From Streptomyces candidus (GTDB lineage Bacteria; Actinomycetota; Actinomycetes; Streptomycetales; Streptomycetaceae), in the NCBI RefSeq assembly GCF_014207445.1, contig NZ_JACHEM010000001.1, positions 558,001 to 622,000 on the forward strand: 64,000 bases of DNA. Direction: 5' to 3'. The notes below the pieces were generated by a model. The model had not been told where the DNA came from, did no database searches, and was given only the letters and a program-made list of their open reading frames with translations. Below, piece by piece: positions 30,949-39,792 of this stretch. Numbering within the stretch: position 1 is the first letter of the stretch; each line of letters starts with the position of its first letter. The position numbers and the translations under genes are program-made.

Positions 30949-31965
30949 TTACGACTCCGCCAGGATCTGTCCGACGTAACGTGCCACTGCGCGTACCGCT
31001 CCCATCGTTCCGGGGTAGTCCATGCGGGTCGGTCCGACCACGCCTAGTTTGGCGACTGCCTCGTCGCCCGAACCGTAGCCGACTGCGACCACGGACGTAG
31101 AACTGAGTCCTTCGTGAGCATTCTCATGACCGATACGTACGGTCATGCCGGACTCCGTTGCCTCGCCGAGCAGCTTCAGCAGAACGACCTGCTCCTCCAG
31201 CGCCTCCAGCACGGGGCGGATGGTGAGCGGGAAGTCGTGACCGACGCGGGTGAGATTGGCGGTACCGCCGATCATCAGCCGTTCCTCGGTCTCCTCGACG
31301 AGTGTTTCCAGCAGAGTCGCCAGAACCGTCGAAACGGTTCCCCTGTCCTCCGGCTCGAACGACTCGGGAAGTTCCTGCACCAACTGCGGCACGTCGGCGA
31401 AGCGACGGCCCACGATGCGGCTGTTGAGCCGGGCCCGCAGATCGGCCAGCGACGTCTCGCCGAACGGTGCCGGACAGTCGACCATGCGCTGTTCGACCCG
31501 GCCGGTGTCGGTGATCAGCACCAGCATCAGCCGGGCGGGCGCCAGGGACAGCAGCTCCACGTGCCGCACCGTGGAACGCGTCAGCGACGGGTACTGGACG
31601 ACCGCGACCTGACGGGTCAACTGCGCGAGCAGCCGGACCGTACGGGCGACGACGTCGTCCAGGTCGACGGACGCGTCCAGGAAATTCTGGATGGCACGCC
31701 GCTCCGGCGTCGACAGGGGCTTGACCCCGGCCAGCCGGTCGACGAAAAGCCGGTAACCCTTGTCGGTGGGGATGCGCCCCGCGCTGGTGTGCGGCTGTGC
31801 GATGAAACCCTCGTCCTCCAGGGCTGCCATGTCGTTACGGACGGTGGCCGGGGAGACGCCGAGCTGGTGCCGCTCGGTGAGGGCCTTGGAACCGACCGGC
31901 TCCTCCGTGCCGACATAGTCCTGGACGATGGCGCGCAGGACTTCGAGTCTGCGTTCACTGAGCAT
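30949..31965 (-). CDS. hrcA: Heat-inducible transcription repressor HrcA
   Basis: This 338-residue repressor of chaperone genes binds CIRCE operators. The N-terminal winged helix is [20 protein letters not shown] with [27 protein letters not shown], followed by the long inserted dimerisation domain. ATG 31965 has GGAGG about 9 nt upstream. A CIRCE-like element sits at 32029-32055, so hrcA-dnaJ is probably autoregulated. Confidence 0.96.
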   Translation of the reverse strand: MLSERRLEVLRAIVQDYVGTEEPVGSKALTERHQLGVSPATVRNDMAALEDEGFIAQPHTSAGRIPTDKGYRLFVDRLAGVKPLSTPERRAIQNFLDASVDLDDVVARTVRLLAQLTRQVAVVQYPSLTRSTVRHVELLSLAPARLMLVLITDTGRVEQRMVDCPAPFGETSLADLRARLNSRIVGRRFADVPQLVQELPESFEPEDRGTVSTVLATLLETLVEETEERLMIGGTANLTRVGHDFPLTIRPVLEALEEQVVLLKLLGEATESGMTVRIGHENAHEGLSSTSVVAVGYGSGDEAVAKLGVVGPTRMDYPGTMGAVRAVARYVGQILAES

Positions 31966-32028
31966 CGCGCACACCTCCAAGCCGTGATGTTCCCAGGTGA
32001 ATGTGGGGCTTCTTCCCTGGGGACCTGC

Positions 32029-32055
32029 TTGGCACTCCTCGCAGGTGAGTGCCAG
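32029..32055 (-). promoter_or_regulatory. CIRCE-like HrcA operator upstream of hrcA
   Basis: TTGGCACTC (32029-32037), 9 nt, then GAGTGCCAG (32047-32055). The CIRCE consensus is TTAGCACTC-N9-GAGTGCTAA; the core GCACTC-N9-GAGTGC is intact with the exact 9-nt spacer. It lies 64 bp before the hrcA start. Confidence 0.88.
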
Positions 32056-32126
32056 ATTCCCCGGGCCAGTGTACGGCGGCGGGGTGCGCCCCGGGCAAGG
32101 GCGGCGGCTCACGCTAGCGTCACGGT

Positions 32127-32870
32127 ATGGACTTGCGCTGGGAAGAGCTCGACGGAAAGGCAGGCTGGGAACGTCTCGCGCCGGGGGTCGGCAGACGCCG
32201 CCTGCCGGGCTGGGACGCCACGGCCGGGCTGGTGGCGGGCGCCCACGGGGCGCTCCTGTACGACACCGGGTCGACCCTGCGCGAAGGCGCCGAGATCCGC
32301 ACACAGGCCCAGACGCTGCTCGGCCGCAGAGTGACGCACATCGCTCTCAGCCACCCCCATTTCGACCACGTCCTGGGCACGGGAGCCTTCGCGGGCGCGG
32401 AGGTCTACGCCGCCGCCGACATGGACGCCCTGCTCACCTCGCAGCGCGAGTCGCTCACCCAGGACGCGGTGCGCCAGGGGGTCGAGCCGGGCGCCGCCAC
32501 CGAAGCGGCGGAGCTGCTGGCCGCCCCGCACCACCCGGTCTCCGGCGAACGCACCGTGGACCTGGGCGGTGGACGCACCGTCCTGCTCGCCAACCTGGGC
32601 CCGGCACACAGCGGCCACGACCTGGTGGCCCTCGTGCCGGATCCCGCGGGCGGCCCCGGGATCGTCTTCTGCGGTGACCTGGTGGAGGAGTCCGGGGAGC
32701 CGCAGGCGGGCCCCGACGCGGTGGCCGGGCGGTGGCCGCAGGCCCTGGACCGGCTGCTCGCCCTGGGCGGCGAGAGCGCCCTGTACGTGCCGGGGCACGG
32801 GGCGGTCGTGGACGCCGCGTTCGTACGGGCCCAACGCGACGCGCTGGCACGCCGGTTCCGGGTCTCCTGA
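32127..32870 (+). CDS. MBL-fold metallohydrolase
   Basis: This 247-residue protein has the metal site [12 protein letters not shown] (HxHxDH), a later His in [10 protein letters not shown], Asp in [10 protein letters not shown] and His in YVPGHGAVV, a complete binuclear zinc set. It resembles the B-type Zn hydrolases used for thioesters or lactones; the substrate is unknown. It is divergent from hrcA and lies 34 bp before the DUF3097 gene. Confidence 0.87.
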   Translation: MDLRWEELDGKAGWERLAPGVGRRRLPGWDATAGLVAGAHGALLYDTGSTLREGAEIRTQAQTLLGRRVTHIALSHPHFDHVLGTGAFAGAEVYAAADMDALLTSQRESLTQDAVRQGVEPGAATEAAELLAAPHHPVSGERTVDLGGGRTVLLANLGPAHSGHDLVALVPDPAGGPGIVFCGDLVEESGEPQAGPDAVAGRWPQALDRLLALGGESALYVPGHGAVVDAAFVRAQRDALARRFRVS

Positions 32871-32904
32871 TCGGTGTCGCCGCGCGTGTCGTAGCGTCTG
32901 ACGC

Positions 32905-33729
32905 ATGCGCAGCTACAGTCCGGACTTCACGCCGCCGTGGAAGAAGTCGAAGCCCGTGCCCGAGGTTCCCGCCGAGTACGACATGGTGATCGAGGAGGTG
33001 TCGACGGGTTTCTGCGGCGCCGTGATCCGCACCGAGAAGACCGCGGAAGGGCCGACGGTCACCCTGGAGGACCGCTTCGGCAAGCACCGGGTGTTCCCGA
33101 TGGTCCCCGCGGGCTTCCTCCACGAGGGCAGGCCGGTGACGCTGGTGCGGCCGTCCGCGGGGGCGGCCGCGGTGCGTCCCACCCGTACCGCCTCGGGATC
33201 GGTGGCCGTCGCGCAGGCACGCGCGCGCGTGGCGCGGGCGGGCCGCATCTACGTGGAGGGCCGGCACGACGCGGAGCTGGTGGAGCGGGTCTGGGGCGAC
33301 GACCTTCGCGTCGAGGGCGTCGTCGTGGAGTACCTGGAGGGCATCGACGACCTGCCGTCCGTGGTCGCCGGGTTCGGACCCGGGCCGGACGCACGGCTGG
33401 GCGTCCTCGTCGACCACCTGGTGCCGGGCTCCAAGGAGTCACGCATCGCCGCCCAGGTGACGGACGCGAACGTGCTGGTCGTCGGCCACCCGTACATCGA
33501 CGTGTGGGAGGCGGTGAAACCGTCCTCCGTCGGGATTCCCGCATGGCCGTCCGTTCCGCGCGGCCAGGACTGGAAGACGGGTGTGTGCCGGGCGCTGGGC
33601 TGGCCCGAGAACACGGGCGCCGCCTGGCAGCACATCCTGGGAAGGGTCCGCTCGTACAAGGACCTCCAGCCGGAGCTGCTCGGCCGGGTCGAGGAACTGA
33701 TCGACTTCGTCACGGCACCGGAGGACTGA
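32905..33729 (+). CDS. DUF3097 family protein
   Basis: This 274-residue actinobacterial protein has the family features SPDFTPPWKKSKPVPEVPAE, GRIYVEGRHDAELVERVWGDDLR (Toprim-like Glu/Asp pattern), LGVLVDHLVPGSKESRIA and HPYIDVWEAVKPSSVGI. The EGRHDAELVE and VDHLVPGSKE motifs recall a Toprim-type fold. Function unknown. ATG 32905 opens MRSYSPDFTPPW. It is convergent with hemW. Confidence 0.9.
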   Translation: MRSYSPDFTPPWKKSKPVPEVPAEYDMVIEEVSTGFCGAVIRTEKTAEGPTVTLEDRFGKHRVFPMVPAGFLHEGRPVTLVRPSAGAAAVRPTRTASGSVAVAQARARVARAGRIYVEGRHDAELVERVWGDDLRVEGVVVEYLEGIDDLPSVVAGFGPGPDARLGVLVDHLVPGSKESRIAAQVTDANVLVVGHPYIDVWEAVKPSSVGIPAWPSVPRGQDWKTGVCRALGWPENTGAAWQHILGRVRSYKDLQPELLGRVEELIDFVTAPED

Positions 33730-33855
33730 GGATCGTCCCTGGGCCCGGGGACGCAGGAGGCGCCCCGGTGCGCGGTCGCCCGGCCGCGCACCGCCGGCCC
33801 CGCGGGTCCCGCCGCGGTCGTCGACAGGCTCCCGCACCGCCCGGATCCCGCCCGG

Positions 33856-35088
33856 TCAGTCGACCAGGTCCCGCACCACCGCGTCCGCCAGCAACCGCCC
33901 GCGCAGGGTGAGCACCGCGCGCCCCTGTGCGTAAGCACCGGCCTCCAGGAGACCGCCCCTTACCGCCTGCTCGGCGGCGACCAGTCCCGCGGGCTTGAGC
34001 AGCGACAGCTCGCAGCCCTCCACCAGGCGCAGCTCCAGCAGGATCCGCTCGACGCGCCGGTCCTCCGAGGACAGCACCTCGCGGCCGGCTCCCGGCGAGC
34101 GGCCGTCGCCCAGCGCCTGCGCGTAGGCGCCCGGATGCTTGACGTTCCACCACCGCACTCCGCCGACGTGACTGTGCGCGCCGGGCCCGGCGCCCCACCA
34201 GTCGGCGCCCCGCCAGTACAGCTCGTTGTGCAGACAGCGCCCGGCGTCGGACGTGGCCCAGTTGGACACCTCGTACCAGGAGTACCCGGCCCCGGACAAC
34301 GCCGTCTCCGTCATCAGGTACCGGTCCGCGTGCACGTCGTCGTCGGTCATCGGGACCTCGCCGCGGCGGATCCGCCGGGCGAGCTGAGTGCCCTCCTCGA
34401 CGATCAGCGCGTACGCACTCACATGATCGGGGCCCGCGCCGATCGCCGCGTCCAGCGATGCCTGCCAGTCGGCGTCGGACTCCCCCGGGGTGCCGTAGAT
34501 CAGGTCCAGGTTCACGTGGTCGAACCCGGCGGCCCGCGCCTCGGCCACGCACGCCTCTGGCCGTCCCGGGGTGTGGGTGCGGTCCAGGATCTTCAGCACG
34601 TGCGGGCGGGCGCTCTGCATGCCGAAGGAGACCCGGTTGAAGCCGCCCTCACGCAGCTCCGACAGATATGCCGGATCCACCGACTCCGGATTGGCCTCCG
34701 TGGTGACCTCGCAGTCGTCCGCGAGGCCGAACTCCTCCCGGACGGCCCCCAACATCCGTACAAGATCGGCCGCGGGCAGCAGGGTGGGCGTGCCCCCGCC
34801 CACGAACACCGTCCGCACCGGCCGGGGGTCGTCCCCCAGCACCTTGCGTGCCAGGCGCACCTCCTCCTCCAGGGTCGCCGCGTAGTTGTCGCGGGACGCG
34901 AGAGCGCCGCCCGAGCCGCGCAGCTCGGTCGCCGTGTACGTGTTGAAGTCGCAGTACCCGCACCGGGTGGCGCAGTACGGCACGTGCAGATAGAACCCGA
35001 GCGGCCGCTCCCCCGCCCCACGCAACGCGTCGGGAGGCAGCGCCCCGTCCTCGGGCATGGGCTCACCGTCAGGCAGTACAGAAGGCAT
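33856..35088 (-). CDS. hemW: Heme chaperone HemW (radical SAM, coproporphyrinogen oxidase-like)
   Basis: This 410-residue radical-SAM protein has the cluster motif CATRCGYCDF (CxxxCxxC) near residue 40, FVGGGTPTLLP, EANPESVD, VSFGMQSARP and a C-terminal HemW winged-helix-like part. It lacks the extra cysteine upstream of the cluster motif that true HemN has; the context is LHVPYCATRCGYC. It is therefore more likely the heme chaperone HemW than an oxidase. Its stop at 33856 faces the DUF3097 gene. Confidence 0.9.
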   Translation of the reverse strand: MPSVLPDGEPMPEDGALPPDALRGAGERPLGFYLHVPYCATRCGYCDFNTYTATELRGSGGALASRDNYAATLEEEVRLARKVLGDDPRPVRTVFVGGGTPTLLPAADLVRMLGAVREEFGLADDCEVTTEANPESVDPAYLSELREGGFNRVSFGMQSARPHVLKILDRTHTPGRPEACVAEARAAGFDHVNLDLIYGTPGESDADWQASLDAAIGAGPDHVSAYALIVEEGTQLARRIRRGEVPMTDDDVHADRYLMTETALSGAGYSWYEVSNWATSDAGRCLHNELYWRGADWWGAGPGAHSHVGGVRWWNVKHPGAYAQALGDGRSPGAGREVLSSEDRRVERILLELRLVEGCELSLLKPAGLVAAEQAVRGGLLEAGAYAQGRAVLTLRGRLLADAVVRDLVD

Positions 35089-35128
35089 GCCCCCATTGTC
35101 CGCCCTGCGGACAGCTCTCCCGCCCGCT

Positions 35129-37129
35129 CTACTCCGCCCGCAGCACCAGCAGCGCCAGGTCGTCGTCCGGCGGCTCCGGCGCGAACCCGTGCACCATCTG
35201 CTTGATCCTGTCCGCCACCCCCTGCGCGGACAGCCCCGCGCACTGCGCCAGCGCGGCCGCCAGCCCTTCCCCGTCGTCGAACATCACCCGTCCGCACCGG
35301 CGCTCCGTCACCCCGTCCGTGACGCATAGCAGCGCCTCCCCCGGCCGCAGTACGAACGTCTCGCTCCCGTACGACGCGTCGTCCAGCACCCCGAGCAGTA
35401 CCCCGGGCTGCCCCGCGGCCCGTACCTCACCGTCGGGCCGCAGCACCAGCGGCAGCGGGTGGCCGGCGCTGGAAACCGTGCACCGCACCCCTCCGCCCTC
35501 GGCCCCGGACAACGGTTCCAGCTCGCCGAACAGCATCGACAGAAAGCGTGCCTGCGGGCCGTCGGGCAGGTCCTGCCCGCCCGCCGACGCGACCAGCCGG
35601 GCCGCGGCGTCGGCGGACTCCGTCGCGTCGTCGAGGAGCAGCCGGTTGAGCCTGTCCAGCACCTCCGACACCTGGTAGCCCTCGCGGGCAAGCAGCCGCA
35701 GCCACGGCCGCACCAGACCGGTGACCACCGCCGCCTCCGGGCCGTTGCCCTGCACGTCGCCGAGCGCGAAGCACCAGCGGCCGTCCCTCGTGGGGAAGAT
35801 GTCGTAGAAGTCCCCGCCGGCCAGCCCTTCGCCCCGCGGCTCGTAGACGAGCGCGCTCGTCAGGCCGGGAATCTCGGCGACCCTGCTGGGCAACAGGGCC
35901 CGCTGGAGGACGCGGGAGATGGTGGCCTGCTGGGTGTACCGGCGGGCCGCCCCGACGGCGAGCGCCACCCGCCGCACGAAGTCCTCGATCAGCCCCGTCA
36001 CCTCGTCGGGGACGCGGTGCAGGCCGGCCCTCCCCAGCATCAGGACTCCGACCCGCCGCCCGCCCACCACCATCCGGCACGCGAGCACGGCACCCGTCCC
36101 GCCGAAACCCCTCCGCGGGGCACCCCGTGCCGCTGCCCCCGGCCACGGCAGCGGCACGGGGCCGCCGCCCGCGGACTCCGGCACCTGCGGCGGTTCCTTC
36201 TCCAGATGGGCACGCAGTTCCTCCATGCACGCGGCACGCGCGTGCCAGACGCGGGCCAGCCGCGGCTGCGCCGCCGGACCGCCGCCCTCCGCGTCGAGCC
36301 ATACGGCACACCAGTCGGCGAGCCGCGGAACCAGCAGCTGTGCGGCCAGCGCGACCACCATGTCCTGGTCGAACTGTCCGGCCAGCAGGTCCGACGCCTC
36401 CGCGAGAAAGGACAGTGCGCCCCGGTTCACCCATTCGGGATCGTCGTCGTGCAGCGGTCGACGGGGCAGCGGAGAGAGGATCTCGGCGGCGCGCAGGCCA
36501 CGCCGGAGCGCGCCATGGGAGGCGAGGGGCGCCGGGTCGACGGCCTGTCCGCCGCTCGCGCCGTGCTGCTCGTGGTCCTCCAGAGGCAGGGCGGCCCAGA
36601 CGGTCTTGAGGCCGGCGCGGTAGGTGACGCCCCAGCTTTCAACGAGCTCGGCCACGAGGTGGAGGCCGTGCCCGTACTCCGGCGCGGCGTTCCTGTCCTG
36701 GTGCTGCGGTTCGTTGCGCACCACCCGCGAGGGGCGGTGGTCGGAGACCTCGACGACGAAGGCGCCGGCACCGTGACGACCGGTGGAATCGATGCGGCAG
36801 AGGAGTTCGACGGTGGTGCCCGCGTGCAGGACCGCGTTGGTCACGAGTTCGTTGACGACGAGGGCGGCGTCGTCCGCGAGCCGGGCCGCGAAGCCCTCGC
36901 CGTCGGGCACGAGACGGGTGCCGGACCAGCCCGCCACGGCAGCCCGGACGAACTTCCGTGCGGCGGAGGGCGCGAGCGGGTTGCCCGGCAGGCTGGTGCG
37001 GGCCTCGGACTGGATCTCGCACCTCCCGGCCGACGCGATCCGTTGCAGGTGTCGTCGGCCCGCTACGCAGAAACGGATGCCACGGCGCGGCCGCTGCTCG
37101 GTTGTCGCAGAGCCGCTTACGACAACCAC
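35129..37129 (-). CDS. Serine kinase-GAF-PP2C phosphatase fusion
   Basis: This protein of about 630-666 residues has three parts. An RsbW-type ATPase (N-box DDAALVVNELVTNAVLHAG, then PEYGHGLHLVAELVESWGV) is followed by a GAF-like sensor with SFLAEASDLLAGQFDQ at its front. A SpoIIE/PP2C domain closes it (LAGGDFYDIFPTRDGRW, LGDVQGNGPEAAVVTG, PPDDDLALLVL). It can in principle both phosphorylate and dephosphorylate an anti-anti-sigma partner. The start is uncertain: GTG 37129 is in frame without a ribosome site; GGGAGG (rc of 37022-37027) sits 6 nt before an in-frame ATC at 37015; ATG 37255 is far upstream. Confidence 0.86.
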   Translation of the reverse strand: MVVVSGSATTEQRPRRGIRFCVAGRRHLQRIASAGRCEIQSEARTSLPGNPLAPSAARKFVRAAVAGWSGTRLVPDGEGFAARLADDAALVVNELVTNAVLHAGTTVELLCRIDSTGRHGAGAFVVEVSDHRPSRVVRNEPQHQDRNAAPEYGHGLHLVAELVESWGVTYRAGLKTVWAALPLEDHEQHGASGGQAVDPAPLASHGALRRGLRAAEILSPLPRRPLHDDDPEWVNRGALSFLAEASDLLAGQFDQDMVVALAAQLLVPRLADWCAVWLDAEGGGPAAQPRLARVWHARAACMEELRAHLEKEPPQVPESAGGGPVPLPWPGAAARGAPRRGFGGTGAVLACRMVVGGRRVGVLMLGRAGLHRVPDEVTGLIEDFVRRVALAVGAARRYTQQATISRVLQRALLPSRVAEIPGLTSALVYEPRGEGLAGGDFYDIFPTRDGRWCFALGDVQGNGPEAAVVTGLVRPWLRLLAREGYQVSEVLDRLNRLLLDDATESADAAARLVASAGGQDLPDGPQARFLSMLFGELEPLSGAEGGGVRCTVSSAGHPLPLVLRPDGEVRAAGQPGVLLGVLDDASYGSETFVLRPGEALLCVTDGVTERRCGRVMFDDGEGLAAALAQCAGLSAQGVADRIKQMVHGFAPEPPDDDLALLVLRAE

Positions 37130-37553
37130 AGGGTGACAGATCGAATCCGTCCGCAAGCACCGTGTCACCGAATTGCACCGCAAGGAGCGAAGAGCGGGCC
37201 CATTGGGCGCCAGGGATGAGTCCGCTTCCCGTATCCGCACGCCGTGACCGGACACCCGCGGAGCGGCGGCCGCGCACGGCGCACGTCACAAGGCCCCGGA
37301 CCGCGAAAGGTGCACGCGTCACGGGCCGGCGCGCCAGAAGGGCGCAGGGCACGCCTGGGCGGGCGGCGGCCGCGCATTACCCGGCTGCGGGGTGCCGGGC
37401 GTCAGCCGCGCGTCACCGGGGCGCGGGGCGCCGGGGCGGACGGCGCCGGGGCGGCGGCCTCGGCGGTCTGCCGATCTGACCGACGGCAGCCGCCGGCCGC
37501 ACGCGCCGACGCCTTTGGCGGGGCCTTGAACGACACCCATGCCCCGGCCGTTG
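37130..37553. other. 424-bp gap between acyl-CoA synthetase and the phosphatase fusion
   Basis: No gene is supported. Open frames here are Arg/Gly/Ala low-complexity readings of GC-rich DNA. It probably contains the promoter of the phosphatase fusion and the end of the fadD-like transcript; no clear terminator was found. Confidence 0.5.
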
Positions 37554-39443
37554 CTACGCCTCCCGCGTCCCCGCGTACATCTCGTCGATCAAGTGCTTGT
37601 ACTCGCGCTCGACGACCGGCCGCTTCAGCTTCAGGCTGGGCGTCAGTTCACCGTTCTCGACGTCCAGGTCGCGCGGCAGCAGCCGGAACTTCTTGATGGA
37701 CTGCCAACGCTGCAACCCCTCGTTGAGCTCGTTGACGTAACCCTCCACGAGGGCCTGCGTCTCAGGAGCGGCGACCACCTCCGCGTACGTCTTCGCGCCG
37801 AGCCCCTGTTCCTGCGCCCACGCGAGGATGGTCGGCTCGTCGAGCGAGATCAGTGCTGTGCAGAAGTTGCGGTCCGCGCCGTGCACCAGGATGTTCGAGA
37901 CGTACGGGCAGACCGCCTTGAACTGTCCCTCAACCTCTGCGGGAGAGATGTACTTGCCGCCGGAGGTCTTGATGAGGTCCTTCTTGCGGTCGGTGATCCG
38001 CAGGTATCCGTCCGCCGACAGCTCGCCGATGTCTCCGGTGTGGAACCAGCCGTCCGATTCCAGGACCTCGGCGGTCTTGTCCGGGAGCCCGTGGTAGCCC
38101 TGCATGATGCCGGGGCCGCGCAGCAGGATCTCGCCGTCCTCGGCGATCCGGACCTCGGTGCCGGGGAGCGGCTTGCCGACGGTTCCGGTGCGGTACGCCT
38201 CGCCCGGGTTCACGAAGCTCGCGGCGCTGGATTCGGTCAGCCCGTAACCCTCCAGGATGTGGATCCCGGCACCCGCGAAGAAGAACCCGATGTCCGGGGC
38301 GAGTGCCGCCGAACCCGATACACAGGCCCGCATCCGCCCGCCGAACGCCTCGCGGATCTTCGAGAAGACCAGTGCGTCCGCCACCTTGTGCTTGGCGTTC
38401 AGACCGAACGGGGCCGTCGCCTGCCCGGTGCGCCGGAAATTGTCCTGCGTGACCTTCGCGTACTCGCGGGCGACGCCCGCCGCCCACTGGAAGATCTTGT
38501 ACTTGGCTCCGCCGCCCGCCCGCGCCTTCGCGGCGACGCCGTTGTAGACCTTCTCGAAGATGCGCGGCACGGCGGCCATGTAGGTCGGCCGCACCACCGG
38601 CAGATTCTCGATGATCTTGTCGATGCGTCCGTCAACGGCGGTGACGTGGCCGACCTCGATCTGCCCCGAGGTGAGCACCTTCCCGAAGACGTGCGCCAGC
38701 GGCAGCCACAGGTACTGGACGTCGTCCTTGGTGATCAGCCCGGTCGCCACGGTCGCCTTCGCCATGTACGACCAGCAGTCGTGCGGCAGCCGGACACCCT
38801 TGGGGCGGCCGGTGGTGCCGGAGGTGTAGATGAGGGTGGCGAGCTGGTCCGAGGTGATCGTCGCGACGCGCTCCTTCACCGCCTCCGGGTTCTTCTCCAG
38901 GTACGCGTTGCCGCGCGCCTCCAGGTCCGCGAGCGAGAGCACCCAGCCCTCGGGGTCACCGTCGGCAGCCTTCGCGTCCTCGGCATTCATGACGACGACG
39001 TGGGCCAGGTGGGGCAGTTCGGCGCGCTTCTCGCGAGCCTTGGCGAGTTGCTCGGCGTCCTCGGCGATCAGTACCCGGCTCCCGGAATCGGCGAGGATGT
39101 ACGCGGACTCCTCGGCGTTCGTCGACGGATAGATCGTGGTGGTAGCGGCCCCGCCGCACATCACGCCGAGGTCGGCGAGGATCCAGTCGATCCGGGTGCC
39201 GGAGGCCAGGGCGATCCGCTCCTCGCTCCGCACACCGAGTTCGATCAGGCCCGCGGCGATCGCGTACACGCGCTTCGCGGCCTGCTCCCAGCTCAGCGAC
39301 CGCCACTCGTCCGGGCCCTGCCCGCCGGCCGGCGGAACCGGGTACCGGTAGGCCTCCCCGTTCGGCGTGGCGGCCACGCGCTCGATGAAGAGGGTCGCCA
39401 CGGACGGCGGCCGGTTCTCGATCATGGTCTGTGTGTCGCTCAC
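37554..39443 (-). CDS. Long-chain fatty acid--CoA ligase (FadD15-like)
   Basis: This 629-residue AMP-forming ligase activates long-chain fatty acids with ATP and CoA. The AMP-binding signature TLIYTSGTTGRPKGV, the A5 region LEGYGLTESSAAS and the FACS motif DGWFHTGDIGELSADGYLR with DRKKDLIKTSGGKYISP are present. GTG 39443 (VSDTQTMIENRP) has GGAGG 5 nt upstream, better than the ATG at 39461. A dyad at 39488-39502 may be its operator. Confidence 0.94.
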   Translation of the reverse strand: MSDTQTMIENRPPSVATLFIERVAATPNGEAYRYPVPPAGGQGPDEWRSLSWEQAAKRVYAIAAGLIELGVRSEERIALASGTRIDWILADLGVMCGGAATTTIYPSTNAEESAYILADSGSRVLIAEDAEQLAKAREKRAELPHLAHVVVMNAEDAKAADGDPEGWVLSLADLEARGNAYLEKNPEAVKERVATITSDQLATLIYTSGTTGRPKGVRLPHDCWSYMAKATVATGLITKDDVQYLWLPLAHVFGKVLTSGQIEVGHVTAVDGRIDKIIENLPVVRPTYMAAVPRIFEKVYNGVAAKARAGGGAKYKIFQWAAGVAREYAKVTQDNFRRTGQATAPFGLNAKHKVADALVFSKIREAFGGRMRACVSGSAALAPDIGFFFAGAGIHILEGYGLTESSAASFVNPGEAYRTGTVGKPLPGTEVRIAEDGEILLRGPGIMQGYHGLPDKTAEVLESDGWFHTGDIGELSADGYLRITDRKKDLIKTSGGKYISPAEVEGQFKAVCPYVSNILVHGADRNFCTALISLDEPTILAWAQEQGLGAKTYAEVVAAPETQALVEGYVNELNEGLQRWQSIKKFRLLPRDLDVENGELTPSLKLKRPVVEREYKHLIDEMYAGTREA

Positions 39444-39487
39444 GACGTCCTCCGGGCCCACGGCATTGCTGCGCGACTGGCTGGTAT

Positions 39488-39502
39488 TTAACTGGCGAGT
39501 AA
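39488..39502 (-). promoter_or_regulatory. Imperfect dyad upstream of the acyl-CoA ligase gene
   Basis: TTAACTGGCGAGTAA on the plus strand is a near-palindrome (TTA-ACT / AGT-AA) about 45 bp before the GTG start, in an AT-richer patch. TetR-type regulators of fatty-acid genes bind sites of this general form; the regulator is not identified. Confidence 0.4.
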
Positions 39503-39668
39503 CAAACGATCTGTGATCAGACTAGAGCGCACGAGGCCCGTACGTAAGGGTCCGTGGGGCGCACTTTTCAGTGTGCGCCGTCCGGCGGGACAGTGCCGGG
39601 CGCCGCCCGCCCCCACAGGCCCGGGGCGACAGCGGTTTTCGGGAAGAAAACAGAAGACGACAAACGAC

Positions 39669-39704
39669 GAGCGGGCCCGGACGAAAAATGTTCCGGGCCC
39701 GCTC
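39669..39704 (-). terminator. Intrinsic terminator of lepA
   Basis: GAGCGGGCCCGGA (39669-39681) pairs perfectly with TCCGGGCCCGCTC (39692-39704): 13 bp, 10-nt loop. On the minus strand it is followed by GTCGTTTGTCGTCTTCTGTT, a T-rich tail. It lies 88 bp after the lepA stop. Confidence 0.9.
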
Positions 39705-39792
39705 TCGATCGCAGATGTTGCGGCCGCTGCCTTCGCGGAAGGCGGCCGCTACTTCCTTCTCATCTGCTTCTTCTTCGTCTGCTTCTCTTCGT

